Of a DNA stretch of 64,000 nt, positions 54,930 through 64,000 are shown in pieces. A model generated the notes under the pieces. It made no database searches and was not told the DNA's origin. It saw only the letters and a program-made list of their open reading frames with translations. The position numbers and the translations under genes are program-made. Origin of the DNA: Sandaracinus amylolyticus (GTDB lineage: Bacteria > Myxococcota_A > Polyangia > Polyangiales > Sandaracinaceae). How positions within the stretch are numbered: the stretch's first letter is position 1; each line of letters begins with the position of its first letter. The stretch is taken from assembly GCF_000737325.1 (NCBI RefSeq), contig NZ_CP011125.1:8804001-8868000 (forward strand), given 5' to 3'.

Positions 54930-56780
54930 ATGCAGTCCTCGCTTCGCCTCGCCCTCGCCTTGTCCGTCGCGCTCGCCGCGTGCGCCTCCGACGACACCGA
55001 CCCCGCCGACGCGGCGCCGCACGACGCCGGTCCAGCCGACTCCGGCGCCCGGTGCGACGCGGCGGACTGCGCGCCTGCCTGCCGCATCTCGGGCGCCACC
55101 TTCGAGCCCGGCGCGCTCCACCCCGACAACCCGTGCGAGCGATGCGATCCCTCGCCGTCGGCGAGCGGATGGACGCGCCTCGCCGACGGCGAGGAGTGCG
55201 GCGGTGGCCAGGTCTGCGCCGCGGGCGTGTGCGGGACCGGCTGTCTGATCGACGGCGCGAGCTACCCGCCCGCCGCGACGAGCCCGGACGACCCGTGCCT
55301 CGAGTGCGACCCGACGATCGATCCACGCGCGTGGTCGCCCCGCGCCGACGGCGCCGCATGCGGCGCGGGACTCATCTGCGACGCGCTCGCGTGCGTCGCG
55401 GGCTGCTTCATCGATGGTGCGCTCCGCGCGCCCGGCTCGATCGACCCCGCGACCCCGTGCCGGCGCTGCGCGCCCGAGGCGAGCACGACCGCGTGGACCC
55501 CGCTCGACGACGGCACCGGCTGCGGCGACGGCGCGGTGTGCAGCGCCGCCGCGTGTGCGCCCGGGTGCTTCGTCGACGGCGCGGTCCGCGCGCCGGACAG
55601 CAGCGATCCCTCGAGCCCCTGCCGGGCTTGCGCGCCCTCGACCAGCACCACGGAGTGGACGACGCGCCCCGACGGCGAGCGCTGCGGCGACGGCGCGGTG
55701 TGCGACGCGGGGAGCTGCCGGAGCGGCTGCTTCGTCGAGGGTGCGTTCCGCGCGCCGGACGCGCTCGACCCCGCGAACGAGTGCCGCGCATGCGCGCCCG
55801 CGGCCTCGACGACGGCGTACTCGCCGCGCCCCGACGGCGCGGCGTGCGGCGCCGCGCAGTTCTGCACCGCGGGCGCGTGCGGACCGACGTGGCACGGCTC
55901 GACCCCGAGCGAGCTCGTGCCGGTGTACGGCGGCTCGGCCGCGCCCACGCACGACGGGCGCATCGTCGTCTTCGGCGCGTTCACCAGCGGCGTCGGCTTC
56001 AACGCGTTCACGCAGATCTACAGCCCCGCGAGCGGCACCGTCCGGCGTGGCGCCAGCGCGCCGTACGTGCCGTACCGGAGCTGTGCGGTGACCGCCCGCG
56101 ACGGTCGCATCTACCTGATCGGCGGCAGCCCGTCGGGCGCGCCCGTCCCCACCGTCGCGGTCTACGACCCGATGACGGATCGATTCGTCCCCGGCCCGCT
56201 CATGCCGTTCGCCGCCCACGAGCACGCGTGCGCGCTGGGCGCCGACGGCCGCATCTACGTGTTCGCCACTCAGGACGCGGCGACCCCGGGCGCCCTCTAC
56301 GTCACGTCGCGCACGATGATCCTGGACCCGGCCACGCAGGCGTGGACGACCGGCGCACCGATGCTCAGCCCGCGCCAGCGCGCGACCGCGGTCACGCTGC
56401 CCGACGGGCGGATCGCGGTCACCGGAGGCAACCGCGGCTACATCTTCGGCGCGATCTCGACCCTCAACGAGATCTACTCGCCGGCGCACGACACCTGGAC
56501 CACTGCGGCGCCGATGCCGGTCGGGCTCCACTGGAACGTCGCCGCGCTCCGCTCGGACGGCCGGATGATCGTGACCGGCGGCGTCCACGCGACGACCGGC
56601 GACGTCGAGCGGGCGACCCACGTCTTCGACCCGGTGACGAACGCGTGGGCGCTCGGGACGCCGGTCACCGGCATCCACTACGCAGCCTACGCCGCGACCG
56701 CGTCGGATCAGCGCGTGTACGTGCTCACCGGGCGCGGCTTGGGCGCCGAGATGTCGTCCGTCGTCGACGCGCTCTACTGA
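54930..56780 (+). CDS. Cys-rich kelch-repeat lipoprotein
   Basis: 616 aa. Lipoprotein signal ending in VALAAC. Five Cys-rich repeats of about 55 residues (about 45-325) of the form G-C-x-I-D-G-x-x-x-x-P-x-x-x-x-P-x-x-P-C-x-x-C with a final 'G..CGxGxVC.A..C'. The C-terminal 300 residues form kelch/galactose-oxidase-type beta-propeller blades (DGRIYLIGG, AVYDPMTDRF, LPDGRIAVTGG, RMIVTGG). Probably an extracellular binding protein. Its stop overlaps the upstream frame of the next gene. Confidence 0.82.
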   Translation: MQSSLRLALALSVALAACASDDTDPADAAPHDAGPADSGARCDAADCAPACRISGATFEPGALHPDNPCERCDPSPSASGWTRLADGEECGGGQVCAAGVCGTGCLIDGASYPPAATSPDDPCLECDPTIDPRAWSPRADGAACGAGLICDALACVAGCFIDGALRAPGSIDPATPCRRCAPEASTTAWTPLDDGTGCGDGAVCSAAACAPGCFVDGAVRAPDSSDPSSPCRACAPSTSTTEWTTRPDGERCGDGAVCDAGSCRSGCFVEGAFRAPDALDPANECRACAPAASTTAYSPRPDGAACGAAQFCTAGACGPTWHGSTPSELVPVYGGSAAPTHDGRIVVFGAFTSGVGFNAFTQIYSPASGTVRRGASAPYVPYRSCAVTARDGRIYLIGGSPSGAPVPTVAVYDPMTDRFVPGPLMPFAAHEHACALGADGRIYVFATQDAATPGALYVTSRTMILDPATQAWTTGAPMLSPRQRATAVTLPDGRIAVTGGNRGYIFGAISTLNEIYSPAHDTWTTAAPMPVGLHWNVAALRSDGRMIVTGGVHATTGDVERATHVFDPVTNAWALGTPVTGIHYAAYAATASDQRVYVLTGRGLGAEMSSVVDALY

Positions 56781-56836
56781 TGTCCGAGGCATCGTCGTCG
56801 CGAATATCGGACGGGGCCCGCGAGTCCATCGCGGCC

Positions 56837-58099
56837 ATGCCGCACCGCCTCGCTCCCACCACGTCACCTCGTGCTCCGCGTTGCGTCGCGGTGCTCGCCC
56901 TCGCGCTCCTCGCCGGGTGCGGCTCCGACGACGACGCGACCCGCGACGCCGGCCCGACCGTCGACGCGAGCGCCCCGCCCGACGCCCCCACGACCGACGC
57001 CGCCGCGTCGCCCGACGACGACGCCGGCGCGGGCGCGGGCTACGCATCGCTCGGGCTCGGCTACCGCCACTCCTGCGCGATCACCACCGGCGGCACCGCG
57101 CAGTGCTGGGGCTCGAACGCGCTGGGACAAGCGGGCCTGCCCGAGACCGGCGCCGCGGTGTCGACGCCCGCCGACGTGCAGGAGCTCGGCGCCGTCGTCG
57201 CGATCGCCGGCGGCGAGGACCACTCGTGCGCCGTGCTCGAGGACGGCTCGGTCGCCTGCTGGGGCGAGAACTCCGACGGGCAGCTCGGACGCGGCACCAC
57301 GAGCGTCGGCTCCAGCGTCCCCGCGACCATCGCGGGCCTGACCGGCGTCACCGCGATCGCCCTCGGCGCGTCGCACTCGTGCGCGCTCGCCGGCGGCGCC
57401 GTGCACTGCTGGGGCGCGAACGGATTCGGCCAGCTCGGCGACGCCACCACCACCGACCGCGCCGCGCCGGTCACCGTCCCCGGGATCTCCGGCGCGATCG
57501 CGATCGGCGCCGGCGACTACCACTCGTGCGCCGTGCTCGCGGGCGGTGGCGTGCGGTGCTGGGGGCTCAACACCGACGGCCAGCTCGGCGACGGCACCAC
57601 CGAGAACCGCACCGCGCCCGTCGAGGTCACCGGCGTGACCGGCGTCCTCGAGCTCGACGGCGGCCAGGGGTTCACCTGCGCCCGCACCGCGACCAGCGTG
57701 TCGTGCTGGGGCGCCGGCGACGCGGGCCAGCTCGGCGACGGCAGCAGCGGCGATCGCCCCACCGCCGCGCCGGTCCCGGGCATCACCGGCGCGCTCGGGA
57801 TCGCCGCCGGCTCCCGCCACGCCTGCGCCCGCCTCGCCGACGGCACCGCGCGCTGCTGGGGCTACGGCGCGCGCGGACAGCTCGGCGACGGCTCCGACAT
57901 CAGCGGCCTCCCGGTCATCCGCCGCACGCCGGTGAGCGTGATGGACCTCGACGACGTCGCGGTGATCGCCGCGGGCGGCAGCCACACCTGCGCGCTCGGC
58001 GCGTCGGGCGCCGCGTACTGCTGGGGCGACGACGCCGCGGGACAGCTCGGCGACGAGGCCTCGGGCGCGCAGTCGACGCCGGTCGCCGTGGAGCCCTGA
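56837..58099 (+). CDS. RCC1-repeat lipoprotein
   Basis: 420 aa. ATG 56837 is chosen as it gives a lipoprotein signal (LLAGC, about 30) of reasonable size; an in-frame ATG at 56780 overlaps the upstream stop. Asp/Ala-rich linker, then seven RCC1-type blades about 50 residues long, each with 'GxxHSCA...GxVxCWGxNxxGQLGDG'. Each blade has one conserved CW pair and an HSCA Cys, suggesting a disulphide per blade. Myxobacteria hold many such secreted seven-bladed propellers of unknown ligand. Confidence 0.88.
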   Translation: MPHRLAPTTSPRAPRCVAVLALALLAGCGSDDDATRDAGPTVDASAPPDAPTTDAAASPDDDAGAGAGYASLGLGYRHSCAITTGGTAQCWGSNALGQAGLPETGAAVSTPADVQELGAVVAIAGGEDHSCAVLEDGSVACWGENSDGQLGRGTTSVGSSVPATIAGLTGVTAIALGASHSCALAGGAVHCWGANGFGQLGDATTTDRAAPVTVPGISGAIAIGAGDYHSCAVLAGGGVRCWGLNTDGQLGDGTTENRTAPVEVTGVTGVLELDGGQGFTCARTATSVSCWGAGDAGQLGDGSSGDRPTAAPVPGITGALGIAAGSRHACARLADGTARCWGYGARGQLGDGSDISGLPVIRRTPVSVMDLDDVAVIAAGGSHTCALGASGAAYCWGDDAAGQLGDEASGAQSTPVAVEP

Positions 58100-58170
58100 G
58101 AGACGGCCGAGCGCAGTGGTGCGATGCCTGCGCAGGGCGCGGGCGCGCGCGTCGTGACAGACCTCGCGCC

Positions 58171-58596
58171 ATGCGACTTCGAGCCCTCTGCTGCGCCGTC
58201 CTCCCACTCACGCTCGCCGCCGGTTGCCGCGACGCCGACAACGCTTGGGTCGGCCTCTACGACGTGACCGTCACCGAGACCGTCGCCGCGTGCGGCGGGT
58301 TCGACCCGATGGAGACGGTCACGTCGTCGGTCTGGCGCATCGACACGTCCGACGGCGACGCGTTCGTCAACGGCGCGTGCCGGCTCCCGCTGGACGTGCG
58401 CTCCGAGACCGAGGCGGCGTTCGCCCCCACGCGATGCCTCACGACCCTGCCCGACTTCCGGCACCTCACGATGATGGTCACAGGCGGGATGCTGGTGTTG
58501 GACGGCGACTTCCTCTCCGGCGACATGCAGTACGAGGCCGACGTCGAGGGGCTCTGCGCGACCGGCCACATGACGTTCGAGGGGCGCCGCCGCTGA
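58171..58596 (+). CDS. small lipoprotein, unknown
   Basis: 141 aa. Lipoprotein signal ending in TLAAGC, then a beta-rich domain with four Cys (CGGFD, GACRL, TRCLT, LCATG), possibly two disulphides. No family recognised. 71 bp after the RCC1 gene. Confidence 0.6.
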   Translation: MRLRALCCAVLPLTLAAGCRDADNAWVGLYDVTVTETVAACGGFDPMETVTSSVWRIDTSDGDAFVNGACRLPLDVRSETEAAFAPTRCLTTLPDFRHLTMMVTGGMLVLDGDFLSGDMQYEADVEGLCATGHMTFEGRRR

Positions 58597-58660
58597 CGCG
58601 CGCGCCGTCCGCGTCCGCGGTCTCGCGGGGCTCGTTACGATCGGCGGCGGAGGTGCGCTC

Positions 58661-59416
58661 ATGCCCACGACCCGCGACGACGACACCACCGAGCTCGAGG
58701 AGCTCGAGGCCACGGTCACCGACGAGATCCTCGAGGAGACACCCGCGCGCGCGCTGGTCCTGCTCCGCGCCGTTGGGAGCTCGCTCCGCATCCGCCGCGC
58801 GCTCCTCGCGCGGGGCTACGACGCCGCCGCGCACCGCGAGGGCTGGTCGCTCATCCAGGCGACGATCGGGTTCCTCGACGAGCGCTCCGAGCCCGACGAG
58901 GACGCCGCGGTCGTCGAGGCGATGCGCGAGCTCGAGGCGATCGACGAGCCACTGCTGCGCATCGTGCGCGCGTCGCTGCGCGCCCGTCACCCCGCGCAAG
59001 CGACGCGCGTGCTCGCCGGGCTGCACGCGTCGACCGGCGCGGAGTCGGTGGTGGTCGTCGCGACGCTGCTCGAGCGGCTCGACGCCCTCGGGGAGAGCCG
59101 CGACCGCGGAGATCAGGCGGCGATCGCGACGCTCGCGCGGCGCGGCATCGACGCGGCGGAGCGCGACCGGCTCGCGCGCCTGGTGAAGGCGGCGAAGAGC
59201 GCGAGCCCGCTCGCGCCGATCGACCCCGCGGCCGAGCGGACCGAGCGCGAGCGGCGCAACGCGCTGGTGCGCCTGCGCGGGTGGTACGAGGAGTGGAGCG
59301 ACATCACGCGCGCCGTGATCCGCCGGCGCGACGACCTGATCCGGCTCGGCCTCGCGACCCGGCGCGCCCGCAGCGCGGGCGAGGCGCCGGCCGAGGACGC
59401 GCCGAAGGACGCCTGA
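58661..59416 (+). CDS. helical hypothetical protein
   Basis: 251 aa, ATG 58661 after GGAGG at 58649. No signal peptide, no TM segment; acidic N-terminus (DDDTTELEELE) and an all-helical Arg/Ala/Leu-rich body. The C-terminal 60 residues are strongly basic (ERTERERRNALVRLRGWYEEW, RRRDDLIRLG). Probably cytoplasmic; unrecognised. Confidence 0.6.
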   Translation: MPTTRDDDTTELEELEATVTDEILEETPARALVLLRAVGSSLRIRRALLARGYDAAAHREGWSLIQATIGFLDERSEPDEDAAVVEAMRELEAIDEPLLRIVRASLRARHPAQATRVLAGLHASTGAESVVVVATLLERLDALGESRDRGDQAAIATLARRGIDAAERDRLARLVKAAKSASPLAPIDPAAERTERERRNALVRLRGWYEEWSDITRAVIRRRDDLIRLGLATRRARSAGEAPAEDAPKDA

Positions 59417-59824
59417 GACGCGCCTGCGCGCGACTCGGACGCGATACATCCGCCGCTCCGGCGGCGGTTCGAGGCCATCGACGCGCCCCGAACGCTTCCG
59501 ACGCGTCCGCCCGGGACGATCGCCGCGCTCGGGGAGGCTTCCGACGCGCTCCCGGAGCTTCCGACGCGCTCCCGGAGCTTCCGACGCGCTCCCCGAGCTT
59601 CCGACGCGGGCGGGATCGGCGCGTGGAACCCGTCGGAACCATTGGGAGCGCGGCGGAAGCCCGGCGGGCGCGAGCGTCCGCGACCGCCGGGCGACCGGGC
59701 GCCTCGGAGGGGCGAACGAGGGGCGTCCCAGGCGCGCCGAACGCCGGTCTGCGGCGGCGGATTCCACAATGGCGGATGATTTCGCTTGCAGCGCAACGTC
59801 GGACGGCCGAGTCTGTTCATCCGA
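59417..59824. repeat. 408-bp gene-free gap with a 20-bp tandem repeat
   Basis: A 20-bp unit reading CCGACGCGCT then CCCGGAGCTT is repeated perfectly from 59541 and 59561, again at 59581 with one base changed, and partly before and after (59531-59610). A related element, CGCTTCCGACGCG, lies at 59494-59506. No gene was found here. Contains the upstream region of the lipoprotein gene at 59825. Confidence 0.8.
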
Positions 59825-62476
59825 ATGGAACAAATCCGTCATCGATGCAAACTCGTCTTGGTCGGCGTCGTCGCCGTCGGGCTGGCCGGGATCTTCGCTG
59901 CCGGCTGCGGCGGCGAGCCCAGCGACGGCGGTGACGACGCCGGTGCCACCCCCGACGCGCCGGAGGCCGAGTGCGCGGTCGGCACCGACTGCCCCAGCGG
60001 GGTCTGCACCGCCGGCGAGTGCGCCGAGCCGACCTGCGACGACGGCGTGAGCAACGGCGCGGAGACCGGCGTCGACTGCGGCGGCCCGGAGTGCGACGCG
60101 TGCGCCGACGGGAGCCCCTGCGACGCCGCCGACGACTGCACGAGCGGCGTGTGCAGCCCCGCCGGGACCTGCGTCCCCGCGACCTGCGCCGACGAGGTGC
60201 TCAACGGCGCCGAGACCGACGTCGACTGCGGCGGCGACGCTTGTGACCCCTGCGGCGACGGCAGCACGTGCGAGCTCGCGAGCGACTGCGCGAGCCTCGT
60301 GTGCGACCCCGAGGCCGGCACCTGCACGCCCGCGACCTGCGAGGACGGGGTGGAGAACGGCGCCGAGACCGACGTCGACTGCGGCGGCGACACCTGCGAT
60401 CGCTGCGACGACGGCGCGGGCTGCGCGGTCGCCGAGGACTGCACGAGCGGCGTGTGCGACGCGACCACGTCGACGTGCGCGGTGCCGACGTGCACGGACA
60501 CCGTGCGGAACGCCGACGAGACCGACGCCGACTGCGGCGGCGCGACCTGCGATCCCTGCGACACCGGCGGCGCGTGCAGCGCGCCCGCCGACTGCGCGAG
60601 CGGCGTGTGCACCGCGGGCTTCTGCATCGCGCCGGCGTGCGGCGACGCGGTGACCAACGGCGACGAGGAGTGCGACTCGGGCGCGGTCGACAGCGCGACC
60701 TGCAACGCCGACTGCACCGCGGTGGAGTGCGGCGACGGCCACCTCAACACGACCGCGAGCGAGATCTGCGACGACGGAAACACCGCGGACGCCGATGGAT
60801 GCTCGTCGGCGTGCGCGCAGGAGGCGGGCTGGCTCTGCAGCGGCGCGCCGAGCACCTGCGCCCAGTGCGGCGCGGGGACGTACAGCGACGGAACGGCGTG
60901 CGTCGACTGCGGCACGATCGACGGCTGCACCGCGACGGAGACGTGCGACGTGACCGACGGCAGCGACCTCGTGTGCCCGACCTGCGCGCCCGGCACCTAC
61001 GGCAGCGGCACCGGCAGCTGCACCGCGTGCACGCCGATCGCTGGCTGCGCGGCGGGCCTCGCGTGCACCACGGCGAGCGACTCGATCTGCGGCACCTGCG
61101 CGCCGGGGATGATCGGCGACGGCACCGGCGCCTGCACCGCGTGCGGCACCGGCACCTACGACGCCGGCGCGAGCTGCGCGGACTGCGGGACGATCACGAG
61201 CTGCGCGGCGGTCGAGACGTGCAACGTCGTCGACGGCACCGGCCTGGTCTGCCCGACCTGCGCGAGCGGGACCTTCGGCAACGGCACCGGCGCCTGCACC
61301 GCGTGCACGGGGATCACGAATTGCGCGGCCGGGCTGACGTGCACGTCGGCGGGCAGCTCGACCTGCGGCACCTGCGCGCCGGGCTTCGGCGGCGACGGCA
61401 CGAGCGCGTGCACCGCGTGCGGGGCCGGCACCTACGACGCGGGCGCGACGTGCGCGGACTGCGGGACCATCGCGAACTGCGCGGCGACCGAGCTCTGCAA
61501 CGCGGTGACCGGCGCGGGCCTGACGTGCCCGACGTGCGCGAGCGGCTACTACGGCAGCGGCACCGGCAGCTGCACCGCGTGCACGCCGATCGCGAACTGC
61601 GCGAGCGGCCTGACCTGCACGGCGGCGGGCACCTCGATCTGCGGCACCTGCGCGCCGGGCTACGTGGGCAACGGGACGGGCAGCTGCACGCCCTCGCTCT
61701 ACGCGTTCACGGCGCACACGTTCACGAGCTGCGGCGCGAGCGGCCCGAACGGGCCGACGCTCGCGGGGTGTCGCGGCGCGTACACGACGACGTGGGACGA
61801 GTCGGCGTCGTTCTTCGGCATGACGACCCAGGGCTATCAGCAGTGGACGGTGCCGTCGGACGGCACCTATCGCATCGAGGTCGCGGGCGCGCAGGGCGGC
61901 TCGGACGGCGGCTTCGTCGGCGGACGCGGCGCGCGGGTGCGCGGCGACTTCGTGCTGACGCGGGGCACGGTGCTGACGATCGTCGTCGGCCAGATGGGCA
62001 CGAGCTCGGGCGGCGGTGGCGGCAGCTTCGTCGCGCGCTCGGACGACTCGCCGCTGATCGTGGCGGGTGGCGGCGCGGGCACCGGCAACGGCGACGGCCT
62101 GGGCGGCACGATCACGTTCGGCGGCACGGGCGCCGGCGGCGCCGGGGACTCGAGGGGCTGCGGCTGCTCGGGCGGCGGCGGGATGCTCGGCGACGGTGGG
62201 AGCGCGGTGAGCTCGACCGGCGGTCGGAGCTTCGTGAACGGCGCGGTCGGCGGCTCGAGCACCGGCTGCGACGGCGGCGTTCACGTCGGCGGCTTCGGCG
62301 GCGGCGGCGGCGCGGGCCATCGCGACAACGCGGGCGGCGGCGGCGGCTACGACGGCGGCTACGCGACGTGGGTCGGCATCGGCGGCGGCGGCAGCTCGTT
62401 CAACGGCGGCGCCAACCAGGCCAACACCGCGGCAGTGCGCGAGGGCGACGGCGAGGTGACGATCACGCGCCTGTGA
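59825..62476 (+). CDS. Cys-repeat lipoprotein with C-terminal Gly-rich (ALK/LTK-like) domain
   Basis: 883 aa. ATG 59825; lipoprotein signal ending in FAAGC. Four repeats of about 42 residues (about 55-220) with 'NGAETDVDCGG..CDPC.DG..C....DC.SGVC', then a DSL-like 'CGDGHLN...DDGNTADADGCS' unit. Next are about three near-identical repeats of about 90 residues (about 350-630) with 'CGxGTYDAGxxCADCGTI'. The last 250 residues are a glycine-rich domain (QQWTVPSDGTYRIEVAGAQGG, many GGG runs) like the ALK/LTK ligand-binding Gly-rich region (PF12810). An extracellular, disulphide-rich structural or adhesive protein. Confidence 0.82.
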   Translation: MEQIRHRCKLVLVGVVAVGLAGIFAAGCGGEPSDGGDDAGATPDAPEAECAVGTDCPSGVCTAGECAEPTCDDGVSNGAETGVDCGGPECDACADGSPCDAADDCTSGVCSPAGTCVPATCADEVLNGAETDVDCGGDACDPCGDGSTCELASDCASLVCDPEAGTCTPATCEDGVENGAETDVDCGGDTCDRCDDGAGCAVAEDCTSGVCDATTSTCAVPTCTDTVRNADETDADCGGATCDPCDTGGACSAPADCASGVCTAGFCIAPACGDAVTNGDEECDSGAVDSATCNADCTAVECGDGHLNTTASEICDDGNTADADGCSSACAQEAGWLCSGAPSTCAQCGAGTYSDGTACVDCGTIDGCTATETCDVTDGSDLVCPTCAPGTYGSGTGSCTACTPIAGCAAGLACTTASDSICGTCAPGMIGDGTGACTACGTGTYDAGASCADCGTITSCAAVETCNVVDGTGLVCPTCASGTFGNGTGACTACTGITNCAAGLTCTSAGSSTCGTCAPGFGGDGTSACTACGAGTYDAGATCADCGTIANCAATELCNAVTGAGLTCPTCASGYYGSGTGSCTACTPIANCASGLTCTAAGTSICGTCAPGYVGNGTGSCTPSLYAFTAHTFTSCGASGPNGPTLAGCRGAYTTTWDESASFFGMTTQGYQQWTVPSDGTYRIEVAGAQGGSDGGFVGGRGARVRGDFVLTRGTVLTIVVGQMGTSSGGGGGSFVARSDDSPLIVAGGGAGTGNGDGLGGTITFGGTGAGGAGDSRGCGCSGGGGMLGDGGSAVSSTGGRSFVNGAVGGSSTGCDGGVHVGGFGGGGGAGHRDNAGGGGGYDGGYATWVGIGGGGSSFNGGANQANTAAVREGDGEVTITRL

Positions 62477-62857
62477 GCGAAGCGAAGCGACGCGCTCGAG
62501 CCGGGGGGCTCGAGCGCGTCGCGCGTCCGTCTGCGCAGCAGAGCCCGAACCGCGAGCGTCGTGGACGCGGCGAAGCGCGGCCACGTCGCGAGCCACCCAA
62601 CCGCAACCCAATGCGACGGCAGAACCGCGGTACCGGGCGCGTGGGGGTGGGGCCGACGCCCTCGTGCGACGGGGGCTCGCAGACTCCGACCACATCCTGA
62701 ACGAAGCATCGCGGCAGAGCGCAACGCGCGCGCCGCGATGCGCCCACCGCCTCCCGACGCTCGCGCCGTCTCATGACAGCAGCCCGCGAGTCGGCTGTAG
62801 GAGAGTTGGGGACGCCTCGAAGAGACAGTCGAAACTGCCGTGCAGGAGGTCGTCCCC
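62477..62857. other. 381-bp gap between the Gly-rich lipoprotein and the IS110 transposase
   Basis: Contains the terminator hairpin at 62489-62520 and the left flank of the insertion sequence. No gene is convincing. The 3' part (about 62770-62857) probably belongs to the IS, but IS110 elements lack terminal inverted repeats, so the exact end cannot be read. Confidence 0.5.
62489..62520 (+). terminator. 14-bp hairpin after the Gly-rich lipoprotein gene
   Basis: GACGCGCTCGAGCC (62489-62502) pairs perfectly with 62507-62520 around a GGGG loop, 12 bp past the stop. No U-tract. Confidence 0.6.
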
Positions 62858-64000
62858 GTGGCCAAGCGTACCTATCGGACCGTCGAGATCCAACACGTCG
62901 ACGCGAGCAAGCTCGCCACTGCGCTCGGAGCGTGCTGCATCGTCGCGATCGACCTCGCGAAGACGAAGATGTTCGCCGGCTTCGCGAGCGCAGCGGGTCG
63001 CTGTATCGAGATCGTCCGCTTCGAGCACCCGAAGCAGACGCGCCTGTTCCTCGAGCTGCTCTGCCGTCTTCGTGAGCTCGGCGTCGCGCTCGAGGTCGCG
63101 ATGGAGCCGACGGGCGTCTACGGCGACGCGCTCCGCTATCAGCTGACTCTGCGCGACATCCCCGTGTTCCGCGTCGACGCCAAGAAGGTCCACGATGCGG
63201 CCGCGCTGCTCGACGGAGTGCCGAGCCTGCACGACGCCAAGGCGTGCACGCTGCTCGCGCATCTTCACGCGCAAGGCATCTCGAAGCGCTGGAAAGAGCG
63301 GAGCGCAGTCCAGAGGGCGATGCGCAGTCTGATCGACGAGCGCGACCTCTACGCTCGACCTTTCGAGACCGCGTACGGACGGCTCGAAGCGCTCGTCGCG
63401 CGTCACTGGCCCGAGCTCTCCCAGCACCTCGACATGGACGCCGCGTGGCACCTGCACTTGCTCTGCGAGATGCCCGGCCCTGCCGAGGTCCGCGCCAGAC
63501 GCGGCGATGCAGTCGCGCTGCTCCGACGCGTCTCGCGCGCGGCGCTCTCCTTCGAGCGCATCGAGCAGATCGTCGGCTGCGCCGTCAGCTCGCTCGGCGA
63601 GTCGATGCACGATCAGGAGCGCTCGTTCCTGCGCTCGCTCGCGCGTCACATGCTCGCGTTGCGCGAGCACATCCGCGATGTCGACAAGCGCATCGAGGCC
63701 GAGCTCGCCAATCATCGCGAGCTCCACTCGATCCGCGCCGCGTTCGGCGCCGTCACGACCGCTGCGCTCGTCGCCGACCTCGGCAATCCCGCCGACTACG
63801 AATCGTCCGCGTCCTTCGAGAAGGCGATGGGCCTCAACCTCAGGGTCCAGAGCAGCGGCAACAACGCCGGGCAGCACACGATCCACATCACGAAGCGAGG
63901 TCCCGGACGCGCGCGTCGGTACCTCTTCCTCGCAGCGCTGCGCTTCGTGCAGAGCGACCCCGTCGCGCGTGAGTGGTACCGAGCGCGAAAGGGCTACCGC
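62770..64000 (+). mobile_element. IS110-family insertion sequence, partial
   Basis: Carries the IS110 transposase below. The left end is placed only roughly, near 62770, and the right end is beyond the window. IS110 elements have no inverted terminal repeats and usually no target duplication. Confidence 0.6.
62858..64000 (+). CDS. IS110-family transposase, 3' end cut by window
   Basis: 381 codons visible, open to the last base. GTG 62858 has AGGAGGT 7 bases upstream. DEDD (RuvC-like) catalytic N-domain: Asp32 in AIDLAKTK, Glu83 in MEPTG, then Asp residues in RVDAKKVHDA and LHDAKA. The C-terminal transposase_20 domain (about 285-375) has AFGAVTTAALVADLG, KAMGLNLRVQSSG and TKRGPGRARRYLF with the conserved Ser. 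No frameshift seen, so it may be active. Confidence 0.93.
   Translation, partial: MAKRTYRTVEIQHVDASKLATALGACCIVAIDLAKTKMFAGFASAAGRCIEIVRFEHPKQTRLFLELLCRLRELGVALEVAMEPTGVYGDALRYQLTLRDIPVFRVDAKKVHDAAALLDGVPSLHDAKACTLLAHLHAQGISKRWKERSAVQRAMRSLIDERDLYARPFETAYGRLEALVARHWPELSQHLDMDAAWHLHLLCEMPGPAEVRARRGDAVALLRRVSRAALSFERIEQIVGCAVSSLGESMHDQERSFLRSLARHMLALREHIRDVDKRIEAELANHRELHSIRAAFGAVTTAALVADLGNPADYESSASFEKAMGLNLRVQSSGNNAGQHTIHITKRGPGRARRYLFLAALRFVQSDPVAREWYRARKGYR

Noticed and set aside
53423-56836. Long upstream extension of the RCC1 gene frame
   Set aside because: It runs through tolC and the kelch gene in another frame and lacks codon signature; the signal sequence sets the start near 56837.
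62477-62857. Inverted repeats marking the left IS end
   Set aside because: Only the terminator hairpin was seen; IS110 elements do not carry them, so the end was not placed exactly.

Overview
The window comes from a very GC-rich genome, with long open frames on both strands as a by-product of codon bias. Gene content points to a myxobacterium, most likely Polyangiales and Sandaracinus-like (inference from style, not a species call). The signs are many lipoproteins with Asp/Ala/Pro-rich linkers after the lipobox, MopE-type 'DDDCDG..DEGC' metal-binding motifs, Cys-rich eukaryote-like repeats, kelch, RCC1 and HEAT repeat proteins, an FHA protein, an ECF41 sigma factor, a GH19 chitinase and a class II ribonucleotide reductase. 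About 13 of roughly 45 genes encode lipoproteins.

Layout. 1-6234: FHA protein (cut by the window edge), TPR-like lipoprotein, GT39/PMT-like membrane glycosyltransferase, HEAT-repeat protein and an NLI/FCP1-type HAD phosphatase. 6235-6669: intergenic array of palindromes with 41-bp spacing. 6670-16800: surface and secreted proteins (VWA/MopE lipoprotein, TPR lipoproteins, HAF-like lipoprotein, GH19 chitinase), then a G3E GTPase and voltage-gated K+ channel pair. 16850-20064: divergent regulatory locus. One arm is an ECF41 sigma factor with its carboxymuconolactone-decarboxylase partner and a near-consensus ECF41 promoter. The other is an ArsR-SRPBCC-TfoX-membrane protein operon with an operator dyad over its start codon. 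20153-25470: barrel protein, an unlisted 43-aa Cys-motif protein, a probable small RNA with promoter and U-tract terminator, and nrdJ with a long upstream region.

25471-34108: three tandem AIM24-family genes, a degenerate UshA-type 5'-nucleotidase fused to a C-terminal barrel, a lipoprotein/haem-motif/Tat-DUF1501 operon, and a secreted protein. 34155-45330: leftward probable operon of MepA-like endopeptidase, two giant alpha-2-macroglobulin-like proteins (each carrying a GspG-pseudopilin-like segment), a two-TM protein and the secreted protein. 45398-54912: tRNA-Met(CAT) with promoter, GAF-GGDEF diguanylate cyclase, HHxxxDG acyltransferase, hybrid histidine kinase, and a MacA-MacB(ATPase)-MacB(permease)-TolC export operon ending in a hairpin. 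54930-62520: kelch, RCC1 and Cys-/Gly-rich lipoproteins. 62858-64000: an IS110-family transposase running off the window.

How genes work together: the clearest units are the MacAB-TolC exporter, the ECF41 pair, the ArsR operon, the AIM24 trio, the A2M/endopeptidase cluster and the DUF1501 trio. Hairpins lacking a U-tract follow many genes; only the small-RNA terminator at 21137-21170 is canonical. No CRISPR array, prophage or complete defence system was seen.
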